This document shows positions 5,095 to 8,756 of a DNA stretch of 8,756 nt, in pieces. Numbering within the stretch: the first letter of the stretch is position 1; each line of letters begins with the position of its first letter. The stretch is taken from NCBI GenBank assembly GCA_035462375.1, contig DATHUJ010000190.1:1-8756 (forward strand), given 5' to 3'. Source of the stretch: DASTQL01 sp035462375 (lineage in GTDB: Bacteria > Actinomycetota > Actinomycetes > Jiangellales > Jiangellaceae). Under the pieces are notes generated by a model, which saw only the letters and a program-made list of their open reading frames with translations, was not told the origin of the DNA and did no database searches. A program made the translations under genes and the position numbers.

Positions 5095-7110
5095 ATGGAC
5101 GGGCGCGGTGGGAACGGCCGCAGTGTTCAGCTCGGCGTCGACGTCGGCGGCACGTTCACCGATCTGGTGGCGATCCAGCACGGCCGGCTGGTCACGGCCA
5201 AGGTCCCGTCCACGCCGCGCGACCAGTCCGTCGGTGTGATCGGCGCCGTCGACGCAGCCGGGCTGGACCCAGGCGACATCGCCGTCTTCGCCCACGGCTC
5301 GACGGTCGCCACCAACGCCTTGCTGGAGCGCCGGGGGGGCCGCACCGCCCTGGTGACCACGGCGGGCTTCCGCGACGTCCTCGAGATTGGCCGTCAGAAC
5401 CGGCCGTCTCTGTACGACCTCACGGCCCAGCGCCCGCTCCCACTGGTGCCCCGCGAGCTGCGGTTCACCGTACGGGAGCGGATGGGGCCCCGCGGCGTGG
5501 TCGAGCCGCTCGACGAGCGCGACCTCGACCGGGTGGTCGACCAGCTGGTCGAGGCGGACGTCGAGGCGGTCGCCGTGTGCCTGCTCTTCGGCTTCCTGCA
5601 CCCTTCGCACGAGCAACGTGTGGGCGAGCGGGTCCGGACCGCCCTCCCGGGCGTGCCGGTGTCGCTCGCCAGCGACCTGCTCCCGGAGTTCCGTGAGTAC
5701 GAGCGGGCCGCGACGGTCACGGCCGATGCCTACCTGGCGCCACGGCTCGCCGCCTACCTCGGCCGCCTCGGCGACCGGGCAGGCGACAGGGGCCTGGCCT
5801 CCCCGCTGGTCATGCAGTCGTCCGGCGGGGTCGTCGACGTCCGTACGGCCGTGGCCCATCCGGCCCGCTTCGTGCTTTCCGGCCCGGCCGCCGGCGTGGT
5901 CGGCGCCTCGTACGTGGGGGTGCTGTCGGGCCACCGCGACCTGCTGACCTTCGACATGGGCGGGACGAGCACGGACGTCGCCCCGGTGGTCGGCGGAGAG
6001 GTCCAGACCACGACCGAGTCCGTGGTCGCCGGGGTACCGCTCAAGCTGCCGATGGTCGACGTGCACACGGTCAGCGCCGGAGGCGGCTCGGTGGCCTGGG
6101 TGGACGAGGGCGGGGTGCTCAGGGTGGGCCCACACTCCGCCGGCGCGGACCCCGGCCCCGTCGCGTACGGGCTGGGAGGCGAGGAGCCCACGGTCACCGA
6201 CGCGGACCTCCTGCTCGGCTACCTCGCGGACGGGACCACGCTCGGCGGGGAGATGACGCTGTCCCGCGACCGGGCACAGAAGGCCTTGCGGGACCTCGGC
6301 CGGCGGCTGGACCTCTCGGCCGAGGAGGCCGCGCTCGGTGTCGCCCGCGTGGCGACGACCGAGATGGTGCGGGCGCTGCGCGTCATCAGCGTGGAGCGTG
6401 GCCTGGACCCGCGCGACTTCGCGCTCGTCGCCTTCGGAGGAGCCGGCGGGATGCATGCCTGCGCGATGGCCGAGGAGCTCGGGGTCCACACGGTGCTGCT
6501 GCCGCGCGCGGCCGGAGTGCTCAGCGCGCTCGGCCTGGCCCTGTCGGATATCAGGCGCGACTACGTCGCCCCGCTCCTGGGTCGGGTGGACGAGCTCGCA
6601 CCCGAGACCCTCGACGAGGCGTGGGAAGGCCTCGTCGCACCCGCCCGGCAAGAGCTGGCGTCCTTCGGCGAGCCGCGGACCGAGCGCCTCGCCGACCTCC
6701 GCTACCGCGGCCAGTCCTACGAGCTGATCGTCGCCGGCGGAACCCCGGAGGCCCTCGCGCGGGCCTTCCACGACGCCCACGAGCGCCGCTACGGCCACCA
6801 CGACGACGACGAGGTGGTGGAGATCGTCGGAGTACGGCTGGTGGCGACCGTCACCGGCGAGAAGCCCGACATCTCGGAGCCCGACCCGCCGTCGGCGGAT
6901 GCCCGTACCGGTCGACGGCCCGTGCTCCTCGAGGAAGGTGAGGTCGACGCCGAGGTGCACGACCGGTCCGTGATGGGCCGCGGAAGCGGCGTCTCAGGAC
7001 CGGCCGTGGTCGAGCTCGCCGAGGCCACGTGGCTGGTCCGACCCGGCTGGAGCGGCGGTGTCGACGAGGTCGGCACGCTGGTGCTGACCCGGGAGCAGGA
7101 GGACCGGTGA
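5095..7110 (+). CDS. hyuA: Hydantoinase/oxoprolinase family protein, HyuA-type (ATP-binding) subunit
   Basis: A 671-residue cytoplasmic subunit, normal length for HyuA. Members bind ATP in an actin/hexokinase-type fold and, with HyuB, activate a carbonyl or amide for ATP-dependent hydrolysis or carboxylation (N-methylhydantoinase, 5-oxoprolinase, acetone and acetophenone carboxylases). The N-terminal domain (about 11-190) has phosphate-loop motif VGGTFTD (17-23) and HGSTVATNALLER (67-79). The central domain (about 205-490) has a second loop DMGGTSTD (287-294), HTVSAGGGS (324-332), SAGADPGP (348-355) and FGGAGGMHA (447-455). The remaining ~180 residues match the C-terminal part of the family. 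The start is chosen at ATG 5095, preceded by ACGGAG (5085-5090, spacer 4); an in-frame ATG at 5044 would add 17 Arg/Gly-rich residues with a poor SD. The hyuB start overlaps this stop by 4 bases, so the two are translationally coupled and probably form one enzyme. The substrate cannot be deduced from sequence alone. Confidence 0.93.
   Translation: MDGRGGNGRSVQLGVDVGGTFTDLVAIQHGRLVTAKVPSTPRDQSVGVIGAVDAAGLDPGDIAVFAHGSTVATNALLERRGGRTALVTTAGFRDVLEIGRQNRPSLYDLTAQRPLPLVPRELRFTVRERMGPRGVVEPLDERDLDRVVDQLVEADVEAVAVCLLFGFLHPSHEQRVGERVRTALPGVPVSLASDLLPEFREYERAATVTADAYLAPRLAAYLGRLGDRAGDRGLASPLVMQSSGGVVDVRTAVAHPARFVLSGPAAGVVGASYVGVLSGHRDLLTFDMGGTSTDVAPVVGGEVQTTTESVVAGVPLKLPMVDVHTVSAGGGSVAWVDEGGVLRVGPHSAGADPGPVAYGLGGEEPTVTDADLLLGYLADGTTLGGEMTLSRDRAQKALRDLGRRLDLSAEEAALGVARVATTEMVRALRVISVERGLDPRDFALVAFGGAGGMHACAMAEELGVHTVLLPRAAGVLSALGLALSDIRRDYVAPLLGRVDELAPETLDEAWEGLVAPARQELASFGEPRTERLADLRYRGQSYELIVAGGTPEALARAFHDAHERRYGHHDDDEVVEIVGVRLVATVTGEKPDISEPDPPSADARTGRRPVLLEEGEVDAEVHDRSVMGRGSGVSGPAVVELAEATWLVRPGWSGGVDEVGTLVLTREQEDR
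7097..7102 (+). promoter_or_regulatory. Shine-Dalgarno site deciding the hyuB start
   Basis: A perfect AGGAGG lies 4 bases before GTG 7107, inside the last codons of hyuA. An ATG further upstream in the same frame (7029) would prepend 26 Arg/Gly-rich residues that lie out of frame with hyuA coding sequence and look unlike HyuB. Confidence 0.75.
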
Positions 7111-8645
7111 GCCTCGACCCGGTGACGCTGTCGGTGATGCGTAGTGCTCTGGCTGGCGTGGCCGAGGAGATGGGTTCCGTCCTCGTCCGAAGCGGCTACT
7201 CCTCGAACATCAAGGAACGCCGCGACTGCTCGGCCGCGCTCTTCGACGCGCAGGGCCGCCTCGTCGCTCAGGCCGAGCACATCCCCGTCCACCTCGGCGC
7301 CATGCCGGAGTCGGTGGCTGCTGCGATGGCGCGAGATCCCCGCCCCGGCGACGTCTTCGTGCTCAACGACCCCTACACGGGCGGCACCCACCTGCCCGAC
7401 ATCACCCTGGTCTCCCCGGTCACCGTCGCTGGCCGCACCGTCGCCTTCGCCGTCACCCGGGCCCACCACTCGGACGTCGGCGGCATGGTGCCCGGCTCGA
7501 TGCCGAGCGGGAGCCGCGACCTCTGGCAGGAGGGCCTCGTCATCCCCCCCGTACGACTGGTCCGCGAGGGGCACCTGGACGACGACCTCTTCGCGCTGAT
7601 CCTCGCCAACTCCCGTACGCCGCGGCTGCGCCGCGGGGACTTCCGCGCCCAGCTGGCGGCGAACCGCCTCGCCGGCGAGCGTCTCGCCGAGCTGGCCGAC
7701 CGGCGTGGGCTGGAGGTACTGCTGGAGTCCTTCGACGAGGTGCTCGCGTACGGGGAGAGGCGTGCCCGCGAGGCGTTGCGGGCGCTCCCGGACGGCACGT
7801 ACCGGTCGACCGGGGAGCTGGAAGGTGACGGTGTCACCGACGACGACGTCCGGATCGAGGCGGCGGTCACGGTCGACGGGGACCAGCTGCTCGTCGACCT
7901 CACCGGGACCTCGGACGCCGTGGAAGGCAACGTGAACTGTCCCCTCGCCGTCACGCGGTCGGCCTGCTACTTCGCGCTCCGCGTGCTGCTACCCGACGAC
8001 GTCCCGGCGAACGCAGGCACCTACGTCCCGCTCGAGATCGTCGCGCCCGAGGGTTCGCTGGTCAACGCCCGACCCCCGCACGCGGTCGTCGCCGGCAACG
8101 TGGAGACCAGCCAGCGGGTGGCCGATACCGTCCTGGCGGCTCTGGCGAGTGCGGCCGACCTTCCCGCCGCCGGCCAGGGGACGATGAACAACGTCGTCAT
8201 CGGCGGCCACGGGTGGACCTACTACGAGACGGTCGCCGGCGGTCAGGGTGCCTCTTCGCGCGGACCCGGCCCGAGCGGAGTGCACGTCGGCATGACCAAC
8301 ACGCTGAACACGCCCGTCGAGGCGCTCGAGCTGGAGTACCCCATGCGGGTCGAGCGCTACGAGCTCGCCGATGGCACCGGCGGCGATGGTCGGCACCGGG
8401 GCGGCGATGGCGTCGTTCGCTCGATCCGCGTCCTCGAGCCGGCCACCGTCTCGCTCCTCACGGACCGGCGGCGGCACGCCCCCGAGGGTGCTCGGGGTGG
8501 CGGCCCGGGGGCAGTCGGCCGCAACCTGGTCGGGGAGCCGGGCCAGGAGGTGGAGCTGCCGCCCAAGGTCACGCGCCGGCTCGACGCCGGAGAGGTCGTG
8601 ACGGTGGTGACGCCCGGCGGCGGTGGGTGGGGCCGAGCGGGCTGA
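7107..8645 (+). CDS. hyuB: Hydantoinase B/oxoprolinase family protein, HyuB-type subunit
   Basis: A 512-residue partner of HyuA, near the usual length for this subunit. It opens with SLDPVTLSVMRSAL and shows the family's ordered motifs: NIKERRDCSAALFD (34-47), HIPVHLGAMP (58-67), NDPYTGGTHLPD (87-98), HHSDVGG (120-126), GNVNCPL (274-280), AGNVETS (329-335), then GQGTMNN, ETVAGGQGAS, TNTLNTPVEALE and a glycine-rich C-terminus TPGGGGWG. In acetone carboxylase the homologous subunit binds Mn through a His, an Asp three residues later and a second His about 25 residues on; His95, Asp98 and His120 here fit that spacing (family knowledge plus inference). The GTG 7107 start overlaps the hyuA stop as GTGA and has a perfect SD. 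No gene for the small third subunit of acetone carboxylase follows, since the next gene is convergent. A two-subunit hydantoinase/oxoprolinase-like enzyme is therefore more likely, with unknown substrate. Confidence 0.93.
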   Translation: MSLDPVTLSVMRSALAGVAEEMGSVLVRSGYSSNIKERRDCSAALFDAQGRLVAQAEHIPVHLGAMPESVAAAMARDPRPGDVFVLNDPYTGGTHLPDITLVSPVTVAGRTVAFAVTRAHHSDVGGMVPGSMPSGSRDLWQEGLVIPPVRLVREGHLDDDLFALILANSRTPRLRRGDFRAQLAANRLAGERLAELADRRGLEVLLESFDEVLAYGERRAREALRALPDGTYRSTGELEGDGVTDDDVRIEAAVTVDGDQLLVDLTGTSDAVEGNVNCPLAVTRSACYFALRVLLPDDVPANAGTYVPLEIVAPEGSLVNARPPHAVVAGNVETSQRVADTVLAALASAADLPAAGQGTMNNVVIGGHGWTYYETVAGGQGASSRGPGPSGVHVGMTNTLNTPVEALELEYPMRVERYELADGTGGDGRHRGGDGVVRSIRVLEPATVSLLTDRRRHAPEGARGGGPGAVGRNLVGEPGQEVELPPKVTRRLDAGEVVTVVTPGGGGWGRAG

Positions 8646-8659
8646 CGGTCGCCGGTGCG

Positions 8660-8756
8660 TCACTCCAGCGCGAAGGATCCCGTGACGATCTCGCCTGCGG
8701 GCTCGTAGACACCCATCAGGACCCCCGTGGTGGACACCGAGCTGTCGACCAGCCGG
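8660..8756 (-). CDS. C-terminal fragment of an unidentified minus-strand gene (5' end beyond window)
   Basis: On the minus strand a frame is open from the right edge to TGA at 8662-8660, giving 31 residues that end in GEIVTGSFALE. Nearly every codon ends in G or C (exceptions are one GGT, one GCA and one GGA), as in the neighbouring real genes, and the peptide looks like alternating beta-strand sequence. It converges on hyuB with 14 bases between the stops, a typical spacing in this window. There is too little to name a family. Confidence 0.6.
   Translation of the reverse strand, partial: RLVDSSVSTTGVLMGVYEPAGEIVTGSFALE

Noticed and set aside
4672..6960. 762-codon open frame on the minus strand, antisense to hyuA
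   Set aside because: It overlaps hyuA and runs through the spacer into the two-TM gene in another frame. Its translation is His/Arg/Gly/Pro-rich with no recognisable motif, as expected opposite GC-biased coding DNA; hyuA motifs are unmistakable.
7029..7106. Upstream ATG for hyuB
   Set aside because: The extension overlaps hyuA by about 80 bases with non-family sequence; GTG 7107 has a perfect SD and gives the standard HyuB N-terminus.
1..8756. Mobile elements, CRISPR, tRNA/rRNA, phage or toxin-antitoxin genes
   Set aside because: No transposase or integrase motifs, direct repeat arrays or tRNA-like folds were seen; codon and base use look uniform throughout, with no sign of recent transfer.

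Overview
The window looks like a stretch of chromosome from a high-GC actinobacterium. Base composition is very GC-rich (roughly 70% by eye), third codon positions are almost all G or C, GTG starts occur, and the families present are typical of that group. A Nocardioides-like (Propionibacteriales) source is a guess from protein flavour, not something the sequence proves. There are no RNA genes, CRISPR arrays, insertion sequences or att sites that I can see.

Region 1 (1-3782, + strand) is a tightly overlapping three-gene signalling and redox cluster. It starts with the C-terminal part of a hybrid kinase (receiver plus HPt). Next comes a receiver fused to a histidine kinase with a long insertion in its dimerisation/phosphotransfer region. 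Last is a receiver fused to a thioredoxin/glutaredoxin-like domain and a thioredoxin-reductase-like flavoprotein. Stop and start codons overlap at both junctions (11 and 8 bases), so the three are almost certainly co-translated. They contain three receivers, at least one kinase and one HPt, with no DNA-binding output in view: the visible end point is an enzyme-like flavoprotein. That flavoprotein has only one cysteine in 550 residues and so cannot carry the dithiol of a real thioredoxin reductase. This is the most interesting part of the window.

Region 2 (3783-5094) holds two small membrane proteins in convergent orientation: a DUF4190-like protein with a C-terminal coiled coil (+), and a two-TM protein (-) of a family that is often mislabelled 'aromatic ring-opening dioxygenase LigA'. 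Short non-coding stretches on either side contain inverted repeats and a weak promoter candidate.

Region 3 (5095-8645, + strand) is a translationally coupled hyuA-hyuB pair of the hydantoinase/oxoprolinase (acetone carboxylase-like) superfamily, probably forming a heteromeric ATP-dependent amidohydrolase or carboxylase of unknown substrate. Immediately downstream, the last 31 codons of a gene on the - strand run in from the right edge.
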